Source of the DNA: Pseudomonadota bacterium | GTDB lineage: Bacteria; Pseudomonadota; Gammaproteobacteria; Steroidobacterales; Steroidobacteraceae | Assembly (NCBI GenBank): GCA_021808195.1 | Contig: JAKBCE010000024.1 | Coordinates: forward strand, 1-60,272 | Reading direction: 5' to 3' | Length of the DNA: 60,272 nt | Shown here: one piece after another, positions 17,931 through 26,419 of the stretch | Position numbering within the stretch: position 1 is the stretch's first letter | How the letters are laid out: each line of letters opens with the position of its first letter | Notes under the pieces: model-generated | What the model saw: only the letters and a program-made list of their open reading frames with translations | The model's database searches: none | Told to the model about the DNA's origin: nothing | Made by a program: the position numbers and the translations under genes

Positions 17931-18889
17931 CAGCGCGCCACCGCGGCCGGTGCGGCCTGCATATCGACGTGATCCAACCAGCCCCACTTGTCGGGCGTGG
18001 CGCCGCTGAACAGGCCGAAGAACGCCTTTTGCAGCGTCTCGGTGATCGGGCCGCGCGCACCGCTGCCGATGCTCAGCCGATCCACCGAGCGGATCGGGGT
18101 GATCTCGACCGCGGTGCCGGTGAAGAATGCCTCATCGGCGATGTACAGCAGCTCGCGGGGAATGGAACACTCGCGCACTTCGATGCCGCGCTCGCGCGCC
18201 AGTCGCATCACCGTATCGCGCGTGATGCCGCCGAGCACGGAGTGGGCGAGGGCGGGGGTGAGCAGTACGCCGTCCTTGACGAGGAAGATGTTCTCCCCCG
18301 AGCCCTCGCTGATCGTACCGTCGGGGGCGAGCCCGATCCCCTCGTGAAAGCCGAGGCGGCGCGCCTCGGCGCCGATCAGCTGACTCGACAGATAATTGCC
18401 GCCGGCCTTGGCGAGAGCCGGGATCGTGTTCGGCGCCACCCGCTGCCAGGAGGCGATGCATACATCGACGCCCTGCTCCTCGCTCTCGTGACCGAGGTAC
18501 TTGCCCCATTCCCAGGCAGCCACCGCCACTTCCGTCGGCGGCTCGATCTTCGGGGCGACCCCGATCTCGCCGTAGCCGCGGAACGCCACCGGACGGATGT
18601 ATGCGCCGCGGGCGAGACCGTTGGCCGCGATCACCTGGCGGCAGGCCGTGTCGATGTCCCCGACCGTGAACGGCAGGCTCATGCGATAGATCTTTGCCGA
18701 GTCGAACAGCCGTCGGGTGTGATCGTGCAGGCGGAAGATCGCTACGCCCTTGTGCGTCTCGTAGGCCCGCACGCCCTCGAACACCGATGAGCCGTAGTGC
18801 AGGGCGTGCGCGAGCACGTGCACGGTGGCTTTCTCCCAAGGGACGAGCTTGCCGTTGAACCAGATGAACTGAGTGGCCGGTATGGGCAT
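17930..18889 (-). CDS. ilvE: Branched-chain amino acid aminotransferase
   Basis: PLP fold-type IV aminotransferase of 319 residues for the final transamination of Leu, Ile and Val. [38 protein letters not shown] and the late [15 protein letters not shown] and [16 protein letters not shown] motifs are diagnostic. The PLP lysine lies in [12 protein letters not shown]. Its place between leuA and leuC, rather than beside ilvGMD, is unusual but puts a shared last-step enzyme under the same attenuator as leucine synthesis. Confidence 0.96.
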   Translation of the reverse strand: MPIPATQFIWFNGKLVPWEKATVHVLAHALHYGSSVFEGVRAYETHKGVAIFRLHDHTRRLFDSAKIYRMSLPFTVGDIDTACRQVIAANGLARGAYIRPVAFRGYGEIGVAPKIEPPTEVAVAAWEWGKYLGHESEEQGVDVCIASWQRVAPNTIPALAKAGGNYLSSQLIGAEARRLGFHEGIGLAPDGTISEGSGENIFLVKDGVLLTPALAHSVLGGITRDTVMRLARERGIEVRECSIPRELLYIADEAFFTGTAVEITPIRSVDRLSIGSGARGPITETLQKAFFGLFSGATPDKWGWLDHVDMQAAPAAVAR

Positions 18890-18931
18890 GCGGAATCTCC
18901 CGTAGCGCGCTGCCGATGTGAATGTCGAATC

Positions 18932-20509
18932 TTAAAGCGTGGAGGCCGCCTGTGCCGCTGCGCCGCGCTCATCGCGCGGGCGACCGCCGGCGGATGCCTG
19001 CTCGATGCGGTTGATCACCTCGAGGAACGCTCTGCCGCTCGATTCCACGATGTTGGTGCTCACGCTCGAGCCCCGATAAGTACGCTGATTGTACTCCACG
19101 TACACCAGCGCCTCGCCCTGCGCATCCTCGCCCTCGGTGACGGCGCGCACCTCGAACTTGCGCAGCATGACGCCGATGCCGGTTGCCGCTTCGATCGCCT
19201 TGAAGAGCGCATCGACCGGTCCGTCGCCTTCGGCGGTGTGCTCGATGAGCCGCCCGTCGCTGTGCCGCAGGCCCACCCGGGCGCTCGCAGCCGCGCCGGT
19301 GGTGGCGTGCGTCTCGAGGCTCTCGAGGCTCCACGGGCCGGCCGCGGCGCCCTCGGCGCGCAGCACCAGCGCCTCAATGTCGCCGTCGAACAGCTCCTTC
19401 TTGCGGTCCGCGAGTGCCTTGAACTCCTCGAACACCTGATTGAGTTCGCTCTCCTCGAGCTCGAAGCCGAGCGCGCGCACCCGGTCGCGGAAGGCGTGCC
19501 GTCCGCTGTGCTTGCCGAGGATGAGATTGCTGCGCGAGAGACCGACGTCCTCAGGGCGCATGATCTCGTAGGTCGAGTAGTGCTTGAGGACCCCGTGCTG
19601 ATGGATGCCAGCCTCGTGCGCGAAGGCATTCTCGCCGACCACGGCCTTGTTGCGCGGTACCGGCATCGCCGTGATGCTCGAGACCAGGCGCGAGGTCGGA
19701 TACAGCCGGGTGGTCTGAATGCCGGTGGTGACGTTGAAGAACGCGGCGCGCGTCTTCAGTGCCATCACCACTTCCTCGAGCGAGCAATTGCCGGCACGCT
19801 CGCCGATGCCATTGATCGTGCACTCCACCTGGCGGGCGCCGGCGACCACCGCGGTGAGGCTGTTCGCCACCGCCATGCCGAGATCGTCGTGGCAGTGCAC
19901 CGAGAGGCGCACCCGCTCGATGCCGCGCACGTTCTTGCGCAGGTACCGGAACAACTCCGCGAACTCATCCGGCACCGTGTAACCGACGGTGTCGGGAATG
20001 TTCACGGTGCTCGCGCCGGCCTCGATGGCCGCCTCGACCACCTGCGCGAGGAACTCGAGCTCGGTGCGCGAGGCGTCCTCGGGGGAGAACTCCACGTCAT
20101 CGCACAGCTCGCGCGCGCGGCGCACTCCCTCGACGGCCGTGCGCAGGATCTGCTCCTCGGCCATGTTGAGCTTGTACTGGCGGTGAATGGCGCTGGTGGC
20201 GAGAAACACGTGCACCCGGCGCCGAGGCGCATCGGCGAGGGCGCGCGCGGCGAGCTCGATGTCCTCGCGGTTGCAGCGTGCGAGCCCGGCGATAATCGGC
20301 CCCTCGACCTCGCGCGCCACCGCCTGCACGCTCTCCCAATCACCCTTCGAGGCGGCCGGAAAGCCCGCTTCGATCACATCGACGCCGAGCTCGGCGAGCG
20401 CGCGCGCGACACGCAGCTTCTCCGGCCGCGTCATGCTGCAGCCCGGGGCCTGTTCCCCGTCGCGCAGCGTGGTATCGAAGATCAGTACTTTGTCAGGTTC
20501 GGCAGCCAT
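18932..20509 (-). CDS. leuA: 2-isopropylmalate synthase
   Basis: A 525-residue enzyme catalysing the committed step of leucine synthesis. The TIM-barrel domain starts with [20 protein letters not shown] and carries [16 protein letters not shown] and the flexible-domain HQHGVLK. The C-terminal LeuA allosteric domain (about residues 390-520) would bind leucine. The ATG at 20509 has AGGAG 9 bases upstream. A longer ORF reaching into ilvC is rejected. It follows ilvC after 44 bases. Confidence 0.96.
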   Translation of the reverse strand: MAAEPDKVLIFDTTLRDGEQAPGCSMTRPEKLRVARALAELGVDVIEAGFPAASKGDWESVQAVAREVEGPIIAGLARCNREDIELAARALADAPRRRVHVFLATSAIHRQYKLNMAEEQILRTAVEGVRRARELCDDVEFSPEDASRTELEFLAQVVEAAIEAGASTVNIPDTVGYTVPDEFAELFRYLRKNVRGIERVRLSVHCHDDLGMAVANSLTAVVAGARQVECTINGIGERAGNCSLEEVVMALKTRAAFFNVTTGIQTTRLYPTSRLVSSITAMPVPRNKAVVGENAFAHEAGIHQHGVLKHYSTYEIMRPEDVGLSRSNLILGKHSGRHAFRDRVRALGFELEESELNQVFEEFKALADRKKELFDGDIEALVLRAEGAAAGPWSLESLETHATTGAAASARVGLRHSDGRLIEHTAEGDGPVDALFKAIEAATGIGVMLRKFEVRAVTEGEDAQGEALVYVEYNQRTYRGSSVSTNIVESSGRAFLEVINRIEQASAGGRPRDERGAAAQAASTL

Positions 20510-20553
20510 GATAAGGATCTCCTCAGCAGAGGTGGGCGGTGGCGACGGGGCGC

Positions 20554-21549
20554 TCAGGCGCGCTTGTCGTTGAGCCAGGTCATGCGCGCGCGCAGCCGCT
20601 CGCCGACTTTCTCGATCGGGTGCTCGATGTCGCGCTTCAGCAGCTTCTGGTAGCGCTTGCGGCCGGTGGCGTTCTCGCGAATCCACTGGCGCGCAAAGGT
20701 GCCGGACTGGATCTCCTTCAGCACCTTGCCCATTTCTTTCTTCACGCGGGCATCGACGATGCGCGGGCCGCGGGTGAGATCCCCGTACTTGGCGGTCTCG
20801 CTGATGAACTGGTGCATCTTCGTGATCCCGCCCTCATGCAGCAGATCGACGATGAGCTTCAGCTCGTGCAGGCACTCGTAGTAAGCGACCTCCGGCTGAT
20901 AGCCGGCCTCGACCAGCGTCTCCCAGCCGCGTACCACCAGTTCGGTGGCGCCGCCGCAGAGCACTGCCTGCTCACCGAACAGATCGGTTTCGGTCTCCTC
21001 GGCGAAGGTGGTCTCGAGCACACCGCCGCGCGTGCCGCCGATGCCGTGCGCATAGGCGAGGGCGCGGGCATGCGCTTTGCCGGTGGCATTCTGCGCAACG
21101 GCGATCAGGCACGGCACGCCGCGACCCTGCTGGTACTGTCGGCGCACCAGGTCGCCCGGTCCCTTCGGGGCGATCAGCACCACATCGAGGTCCTTGCGTG
21201 GCTTGATTTGCTTGAAATGGATATTGAACCCGTGCGCGAACAGCAGCGTCGCGCCGCTCTTCAGGGCAGGCTCGATGCTCTCGTAGAGCGATTTCTGCGC
21301 CAGATCGGGCACCAGCATCGCCACCAGGTCGGCATCGCGCGCCGCGCGCACCGGCTCGGCGACCGCCAGACCGTCCTTCTTCGCCTTCTTCCAGCCCGGG
21401 CCGCCCTTGCGAACGCCCACGACGACGTCAAAGCCGCTGTCCTTGAGGTTCAGTGCGTGCGCGCGGCCCTGGCTGCCATAGCCCATGACCGCGATGCGCG
21501 CCCCGCGCAAGGCTTTCTGTTCGACGTCTTTTTGCGAATACAGCTTCAT
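20554..21549 (-). CDS. ilvC: Ketol-acid reductoisomerase (NADP), class I
   Basis: A 331-residue short-form (class I) KARI, the common step in Ile and Val synthesis. The Rossmann loop [32 protein letters not shown] and the knotted C-terminal domain with [17 protein letters not shown] and [26 protein letters not shown] (Mg-binding acidic residues) are present. It is the first structural gene of the ilvC-leuA-ilvE-leuC-leuD-leuB operon, 63 bases past the U-tract of the attenuator. Confidence 0.97.
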   Translation of the reverse strand: MKLYSQKDVEQKALRGARIAVMGYGSQGRAHALNLKDSGFDVVVGVRKGGPGWKKAKKDGLAVAEPVRAARDADLVAMLVPDLAQKSLYESIEPALKSGATLLFAHGFNIHFKQIKPRKDLDVVLIAPKGPGDLVRRQYQQGRGVPCLIAVAQNATGKAHARALAYAHGIGGTRGGVLETTFAEETETDLFGEQAVLCGGATELVVRGWETLVEAGYQPEVAYYECLHELKLIVDLLHEGGITKMHQFISETAKYGDLTRGPRIVDARVKKEMGKVLKEIQSGTFARQWIRENATGRKRYQKLLKRDIEHPIEKVGERLRARMTWLNDKRA

Positions 21550-21612
21550 CTCGATACTCCCAATCGGCCTGCTGGCCCGGATGTCAGATCACAGTCGTGC
21601 AATAACACGCAT

Positions 21613-21650
21613 AAAAAACCCCGCAGCGGCTTATGGGCCGGTGCGGGGTT
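21613..21650 (-). terminator. Attenuator terminator of the ilv-leu operon
   Basis: On the minus strand AACCCCGCA pairs with TGCGGGGTT (9 bp), extended by a further 4 bp after one mismatch, with loop CCATAA and a run of six U residues. It lies between the leader peptide and ilvC, so it must be read through for operon expression. Confidence 0.92.
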
Positions 21651-21712
21651 CTGGTGTCTTCTCTCGCCCCTGCCTGTCTGTCCTCAGGCGATTGCGAGCA
21701 CCCCGCACCGGC
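21637..21712 (-). promoter_or_regulatory. ilv-leu transcription attenuator (antiterminator pairing)
   Basis: The leader-peptide segment at 21712-21700 (RNA GCCGGTGCGGGGT, codons 31-35) is perfectly complementary over 13 bases to the 5' arm of the terminator at 21649-21637. Pairing of the two would form an antiterminator and remove the terminator hairpin. The stretch is placed just after the Leu/Ile/Val codon run, so a ribosome stalled there leaves it free. This is classic amino-acid attenuation geometry. Confidence 0.85.
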
Positions 21713-21803
21713 TGCCCGCAAGGAGCAGCAGTCCGATAAGGAGTACCGGCAGTCGGCCGAGCAGCGCACTCGCCGCGCGGGGCGCGGGTCGGGCTCTGGC
21801 CAT
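21684..21803 (-). CDS. ilv-leu operon leader peptide
   Basis: A 39-residue ORF, ATG at 21803 and TGA at 21684. It carries LPVLLIGLLLLAG at residues 18-30, and in total 10 Leu, 2 Ile and 2 Val out of 39. Such a run of regulatory codons in front of a terminator hairpin and ilvC identifies an attenuator leader. No strong ribosome-binding site is visible, which is the weakest point. A good -35 (TTGACA at 21896-21891, minus strand) lies about 90 bases upstream of the start codon. Confidence 0.83.
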   Translation of the reverse strand: MARARPAPRAASALLGRLPVLLIGLLLLAGSRCGVLAIA

Positions 21804-21890
21804 GTGTGCTGCGGGTACCACGGGCTGTGGGTGCCTGGGCAAAACAAAGTGGAGATGATGGGACGGATGGGAGCACACCCCAGGACTGTT

Positions 21891-21896
21891 TGTCAA
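21891..21896 (-). promoter_or_regulatory. -35 element of the ilv-leu promoter
   Basis: TTGACA on the minus strand is a perfect -35 hexamer. The matching -10 is weak (TCCCAT at about 18 bases). It fits the position expected for a transcript that includes the leader peptide and attenuator. Confidence 0.45.
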
Positions 21897-21942
21897 CGTC
21901 ATCGCGGCTCGTGGCAAACGGTGCGTCCCTGGCGAGGGGCGC

Positions 21943-23358
21943 ATGCGACGCGCTATGCTCATTCGCGTGGCACACGAAATGTTACTCAGTACCGACCCGG
22001 GGGACAGCCGCCCGCTGTGGCTGCTGACCGAGGGCGAACTCGAGGGTTGGCTCGGCGCGCAGAGCGCCTCGGTCGCCGCCTGGGTGCGCGCGCATGTTTT
22101 TCAGGCCGAGCGCTACCGCGTGCTGACGCTGCCCGGGGAGGAGGGTGTTGCCGGGGGGCTGCTCGGGCTCGGCGCGCTCAGCGCGACCGGTGAACTCGGC
22201 CCCTGGCACGCTGCGGGAGCCCCGGAGCGCCTGCCGGCACTGCCGTGGCGTCTCGCCAGCGCGCTACCGGCCCGTGCCGCGACGCACTTCGTGCTCGGCT
22301 GGCTGCTCGGCGGCTACCGCATGAACCGCTATCGGCTCGACGCACCGCTCGGGCCGGGCGCGGCGCTGATCGTCCCGCCGCAGGCCGATGTGCGCTATGC
22401 GCTTGCCGCTGCCCATGCCAGCGCGCTCGCGCGCGATCTGATCAATACCCCGCCGAACGATCTCGGCCCGCAGGAGCTCGCCGACGCGGCGGTGGCGCTC
22501 GCGCGCGAGCGCGGCGCACGCTGCCAGGTGCTCAGCGGCGGGGAACTCAGCGGTTTTCCGCTGCTGCGCGCCGTCGGCGCCGGCAGCGTGCGCGAGCCGC
22601 GGCTGATCGATCTGCGCTGGGGCGAGAAGGACGCCCCGCGCGTGACGCTCGTCGGCAAGGGCGTGTGCTTCGATTCCGGCGGGCTCGATCTGAAGCCCTC
22701 GAGCGCGATGGCGCTGATGAAAAAGGACATGGGCGGGGCGGCCTGTGCTCTCGCGCTGGCGGATTTGCTGATGCGACTCGATGCGCCCCTGCAGTTGCGT
22801 GTGCTGATTGCGGCCGTGGAGAACAGCGTCGGCGGGGCAGCGTACCGGCCGAGCGACGTGCTGCGCTCGCGCAAGGGCCTCACGGTGGAGATCGGCAACA
22901 CCGATGCCGAGGGCCGGCTGGTGCTCGCCGATGCGCTCGCCGTGGCGCAGGAGGAGCGCCCGCAGCTGCTGATCGATCTGGCGACGCTCACCGGCGCGGC
23001 GCGCACGGCACTCGGACCGGAGGTGCCGGCGCTCTACAGCAACCGGCGCGCGCTCGCCGAACGACTGCGCGAGCTCGGCGAGGAGGAGTTCGATCCGCTC
23101 TGGCCGATGCCGTTGTGGCCGGGCTACGAAGATGAACTCGGCAGCAAAATCGCCGACCTTAATAATGTGGCATCGACGCCATTCGCCGGTTCGATCATCG
23201 CCGCGCTGTTTCTCAAGCGCTTCATCGATGCGCCGACCGATTGGGTGCACATCGACCTGTATGCGTGGAATGGCAAGGAGCGCCCGGGCCGTCCCGTCGG
23301 CGCAGAGGCGCAATGCGTGCGCGTGCTGTATCGCTTTTTGCGCGAGCGCTTCGGTTGA
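21943..23358 (+). CDS. M17-family leucyl aminopeptidase
   Basis: A 471-residue M17 aminopeptidase-like protein. The metal and catalytic motifs are VGKGVCFDSGGLDLKPSSAMALMKKDMGG and NTDAEGRLVLADAL, both in the C-terminal catalytic domain. The N-terminal domain is shorter and poorly conserved compared with PepA, so I do not assign pepA itself. The start is uncertain: ATG 21943 has GAGGGG upstream, and ATG 21955 or 21979 are alternatives. It is divergent from the ilv-leu operon, and the region between is shared regulatory DNA. Confidence 0.9.
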   Translation: MRRAMLIRVAHEMLLSTDPGDSRPLWLLTEGELEGWLGAQSASVAAWVRAHVFQAERYRVLTLPGEEGVAGGLLGLGALSATGELGPWHAAGAPERLPALPWRLASALPARAATHFVLGWLLGGYRMNRYRLDAPLGPGAALIVPPQADVRYALAAAHASALARDLINTPPNDLGPQELADAAVALARERGARCQVLSGGELSGFPLLRAVGAGSVREPRLIDLRWGEKDAPRVTLVGKGVCFDSGGLDLKPSSAMALMKKDMGGAACALALADLLMRLDAPLQLRVLIAAVENSVGGAAYRPSDVLRSRKGLTVEIGNTDAEGRLVLADALAVAQEERPQLLIDLATLTGAARTALGPEVPALYSNRRALAERLRELGEEEFDPLWPMPLWPGYEDELGSKIADLNNVASTPFAGSIIAALFLKRFIDAPTDWVHIDLYAWNGKERPGRPVGAEAQCVRVLYRFLRERFG

Positions 23359-23937
23359 CTCGTCCGCACGACTCGTCGCACGGATGTTCGGTTAGTCGAA
23401 TTGACCGATTGTCGTATGGATTTTCATCTGTCTGTCGTCAGACTACGAAACAATAGTGCACTGTGAGCAGTCATGAGACAGATGGGGGGCGCGCCTTGGC
23501 GCGCAGCAACGGGGGGCGCGGACACGCGCGGCGAGGCGGCGCGCAACTGCGCTGCGGCCGAGCTCCCGCTCGTCGTGCCCACCCGGCTGAGGCGCCTCGA
23601 ACCAGCGATTGGTCAATGCGCGCAGTTGTCAGCGCGGCGGGTAGCGGTTACAGTTGGGCATCGCATCATCGGATGCTCATGGCGCGCGCGCTTGGCTTGT
23701 CGCCCTCGAGTCGCCGTGAAACCGAACCATACAGGGGGATTGATCCACACGAGCGCCAGCCCGGTCACGGTGCCCGCACGTGTACCAAAGTATGAATGTG
23801 CCGGTGGACAAGCCGCCGGTCAGCTCGGGTCCGGATTGAGCCGCTTGCGGGCAGGTGGAAAGACCGCTACCTTGCACCGCTCGCGTTTCGTTCCGGTGTT
23901 TTTGGGATAGGCAACAGCCACGCCTCAGTATTCACAC
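23359..23937. other. 579-base intergenic region without a supported gene
   Basis: No credible gene is seen. A 145-residue ORF (23473-23910) has low-complexity Arg/Ala composition and no family features. The stretch has a small GTCTG/CAGAC hairpin (23430-23443) and a 7-bp-arm palindrome GCGCGCC-TT-GGCGCGC (23489-23504). The pepA-side half (23380-23465) is relatively AT-rich. The tonB promoter should lie near the right end but no convincing -35/-10 pair was found. Confidence 0.6.
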
Positions 23938-24570
23938 ATGAGCGCTTACGTACACGACACAAATTTCTTCACCCGCCGAACGGCCGTACTGGCAGCCATC
24001 ATTGCGCTGCACTTGTTTATCTTCTGGGCGCTCGAGGCAGGACTGGCCACCCGCGTGGTGCGGCTCGTAGCCCCGCCCCTTAAGACAACCATCGTGCGTC
24101 AGGTGCGCAAGCACCTGCCGCCGCCCCCGCCCCCGCCGCCGCAGCTGGTGCAGCAGCAGGTGCAGGTGCCGCCCCCGATGATCCAGATCAACGTGCCGGC
24201 AGCCGCCCAGAGTCATGCGATCACCGTGGTCAAGCACGTGGTCCGTGCCGCACCGCCGCCGCCGGCGCCGATGCACTACACGCCGCTGAGTCCAGCGGGG
24301 GATTTCCCCTCGACGCAGGACTACTATCCGCAGGCCTCACAGCGCCTCGGCGAGCAGGGCACCGCCATCGTGGAGGTCTGCGTCGGTCCGAACGGGCGAC
24401 TCTCGGCCGAGCCGAAGGTCATCCACAGCTCGGGCAGCCCGCGGCTGGATCGCGCAGCATTGCGCTATGCGCGCGCCACTTCCGGTCACTGGAATCCCGA
24501 GAAGGCGAATGGTCGGCCGATCAATTTCTGCGGCCATCTGCCCATCAAGTTCCAGCTGAACGACTTCTGA
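23938..24570 (+). CDS. tonB: Energy transducer TonB
   Basis: A 210-residue protein with a single N-terminal membrane anchor (about residues 16-38, VLAAIIALHLFIFWALEAG), a proline-rich periplasmic spacer (PPPPPPPP and QVQVPPP) and a C-terminal TonB domain (about residues 125-210) with GTAIVEVCVGPNGRLS. TonB passes proton-motive energy from ExbB/ExbD to outer-membrane receptors. The next genes encode ExbB and two ExbDs, so this is a complete energising unit. Start MSAYVHD is plausible; the ribosome site is weak. Confidence 0.93.
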   Translation: MSAYVHDTNFFTRRTAVLAAIIALHLFIFWALEAGLATRVVRLVAPPLKTTIVRQVRKHLPPPPPPPPQLVQQQVQVPPPMIQINVPAAAQSHAITVVKHVVRAAPPPPAPMHYTPLSPAGDFPSTQDYYPQASQRLGEQGTAIVEVCVGPNGRLSAEPKVIHSSGSPRLDRAALRYARATSGHWNPEKANGRPINFCGHLPIKFQLNDF

Positions 24571-24636
24571 TGCACCCGTCCCTTCCAACTTCGACCCCGC
24601 CATACAACGCGGCTTATTTGTGATCTGAGGAAATCT

Positions 24637-25380
24637 ATGGCCATCCAACCAACCGCACCCGTCAACAATCCATACGGCATCGCTGGCGTGTGGAACAATG
24701 GCACCATCATCGACAAGTTTGTGATGATTCTGCTGCTTGCGATGTCACTGGCGACCTGGTACATCATCTTCACCAAGCTGTGGGATCAGCATCGCCTGAA
24801 GAAGTCCGCGCGCGAGGCGGAGAAGTCCTTCTGGTCCGCACCCTCGATCAAGGATGGCGTCGAGAAGCTGAAGAAGGGCAATGAGTTTCGCGCCATCGCC
24901 GAGGACGGCCTGCGCGCCATGTCGCATCACGACGGCCGTCTGACCGACCGCATCGACCTGCACGAGTGGATCACCATGTCGCTGCAGCGCTCGGTCGATC
25001 AAGTCAGCAGCCAGATGTCCAAGGGCCTCAGCCTGCTCGCGACGGTCGGCTCTTCGGCGCCGTTCGTCGGACTGTTCGGCACGGTCTGGGGCGTCATGAA
25101 CGCGCTGATCGCGATCGGCCTGGCCGGTCAGGCGAGCATCGGCAAGGTGGCCGGTCCCGTCGGTTCGGCGCTGATCATGACTGCGCTCGGCCTCGCGGCG
25201 GCAGTGCCGGCCGTGTGGGGCTACAACTGGCTGCTCGGCCGCAACAAGGTGCTGCAGGACGGACTGCGCAACTTTGCCAGCGACCTGCATGCCTATCTGG
25301 TGAGCGGCGCGCGCGTGCCGAGCCCGGAGAGCGGTGGTGCCAAGCCGGCAGCTGCCCCTGCTGGTGCGGTCCGCAAGTAA
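24637..25380 (+). CDS. exbB: ExbB / MotA-TolQ-ExbB proton channel
   Basis: A 247-residue inner-membrane channel subunit with three hydrophobic segments: about residues 28-48 (VMILLLAMSLATWYIIF), about 130-155 (LSLLATVGSSAPFVGLFGTVWGVMNA) and about 170-195 (GSALIMTALGLAAAVPAVWGYN). The conserved TVGSSAPFVGLFGTVWG and the GLAAAVPA segment are hallmark ExbB/TolQ motifs. It works with the downstream ExbD proteins as the motor for TonB. The last 20 residues are Ala/Pro-rich. Confidence 0.95.
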   Translation: MAIQPTAPVNNPYGIAGVWNNGTIIDKFVMILLLAMSLATWYIIFTKLWDQHRLKKSAREAEKSFWSAPSIKDGVEKLKKGNEFRAIAEDGLRAMSHHDGRLTDRIDLHEWITMSLQRSVDQVSSQMSKGLSLLATVGSSAPFVGLFGTVWGVMNALIAIGLAGQASIGKVAGPVGSALIMTALGLAAAVPAVWGYNWLLGRNKVLQDGLRNFASDLHAYLVSGARVPSPESGGAKPAAAPAGAVRK

Positions 25381-25419
25381 GAGCCCGGTCTCTTTGACGA
25401 ACGACGTCGGTTGCGAAAG

Positions 25420-25480
25420 ACGTGCCCCGCGGCTGCGGGGCACGTTCCCAATGCCGAACCCGGGGCGCGGTGCGCCCCGG
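25420..25480 (+). repeat. Tandem stem-loops between exbB and exbD
   Basis: Two perfect hairpins lie in the 119-base gap: ACGTGCCCCGC-GGCT-GCGGGGCACGT (25420-25445) and CCGGGGCGC-GGT-GCGCCCCGG (25460-25480). Neither has a T-run, so full termination is unlikely. Such elements often stabilise the upstream mRNA or reduce downstream expression, which would suit the higher ExbB than ExbD requirement (inference). Confidence 0.7.
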
Positions 25481-25499
25481 ACGTGAGGAGCTGTCGAAA

Positions 25500-25940
25500 A
25501 TGGCGATGAATGTCGGAGCCGACCCGGGAGAAGAACCGGGCGTGATGGCCACCATCAATACGACGCCGCTGGTCGACGTCATGTTGGTGCTGCTCATCAT
25601 CTTTCTCATCACGATCCCCGTGATCACCAAGACCGTGCCGGTGAAGCTGCCGAAGGCGAATAACATCCCGACGCACACCACCCCGCAGGACATCACGATC
25701 GCGGTGACCAAGGACGGGTCGATTTTCTGGAACAACGAATCGGTGAGCAGTGACACCGTGCTGCTGCAGAAGATCGAGCAGATCGCCGTCGAGGTGCCGC
25801 AGCCGTCGGTGCACATCCGCGGCGACCGTGACGCCGATTACAAGGCGATCGGACACGTTCTGTACGAATTGCAGCGCGGCGGCATGGTGAAGGTCGCCTT
25901 CATCACCGAGCCGCATTCCGGCGCGCTCGCCGCGCAGTGA
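25500..25940 (+). CDS. exbD: ExbD biopolymer transport protein (first copy)
   Basis: A 146-residue ExbD/TolR-family protein. One N-terminal transmembrane helix carries the proton-carrying Asp in TTPLVDVMLVLLIIFLITIPV. A periplasmic domain follows with SVHIRGDRDADYKAIGHVLYELQRGGMVKVAFIT. I start it at ATG 25500 (MAMNVGADPG), with GAGGAG about 10 bases upstream. The longer in-frame ORF begins inside the hairpin region and is rejected. It is followed 45 bases later by a second exbD. Confidence 0.94.
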   Translation: MAMNVGADPGEEPGVMATINTTPLVDVMLVLLIIFLITIPVITKTVPVKLPKANNIPTHTTPQDITIAVTKDGSIFWNNESVSSDTVLLQKIEQIAVEVPQPSVHIRGDRDADYKAIGHVLYELQRGGMVKVAFITEPHSGALAAQ

Positions 25941-25985
25941 TCAACCTTTTTCGGGCCCGCAAGGCGCTCGAGGAGTTCTGAAGTT

Positions 25986-26402
25986 ATGGCCATGTCGACG
26001 GGATCCAGCTCCGGGCCGATGGTCGAAATCAACACTACGCCGTTGATCGACGTCATGCTCGTGCTCCTGGTCACCCTGATCATTACGCTGCCGGTGATGA
26101 CCCACTCGGTGAAGATGGATCTGCCGCAGAATCAGCATCAGCCGCCGCAGAAGCCCCCTGAGGTGATCAACCTCGGCATCGACTTCGACGGCACGATTAC
26201 CTGGAATGGCACCGTGGTGCCGAACATGCAGGTGCTTGACGGTTACTTTGCCAGCGAGTCGGGCAAAGATCCGCAGCCGGAGATCCACCTCAACCCCGAT
26301 GGCATGGCCAAGTACGGCATCGTGGCGAAGGTGCTGGCGGATGCACAGCGCAACCGCCTGACGAAGATCGGCTTCGTCAATACCTCCGAATTCGCTCAGT
26401 AA
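25986..26402 (+). CDS. exbD: ExbD biopolymer transport protein (second copy)
   Basis: A 138-residue paralogue of the preceding ExbD. The membrane helix again carries the key Asp, TTPLIDVMLVLLVTLIITLPVM. The periplasmic half differs (GIDFDGTITWNGTVV and HLNPDGMAKYGIVAKVLADAQR). Two unlike ExbDs in a row are a recurrent arrangement in xanthomonad-type TonB clusters; one may be specialised for particular receptors. A GGAG-type site (GAGGAG) lies upstream. Confidence 0.93.
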   Translation: MAMSTGSSSGPMVEINTTPLIDVMLVLLVTLIITLPVMTHSVKMDLPQNQHQPPQKPPEVINLGIDFDGTITWNGTVVPNMQVLDGYFASESGKDPQPEIHLNPDGMAKYGIVAKVLADAQRNRLTKIGFVNTSEFAQ

Positions 26403-26419
26403 TCTCACCCCCTATATCC

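Noticed and set aside
23473..23910. 145-residue ORF between the aminopeptidase gene and tonB
   Set aside because: Low-complexity Arg/Ala composition, no ribosome site of note and no family resemblance.
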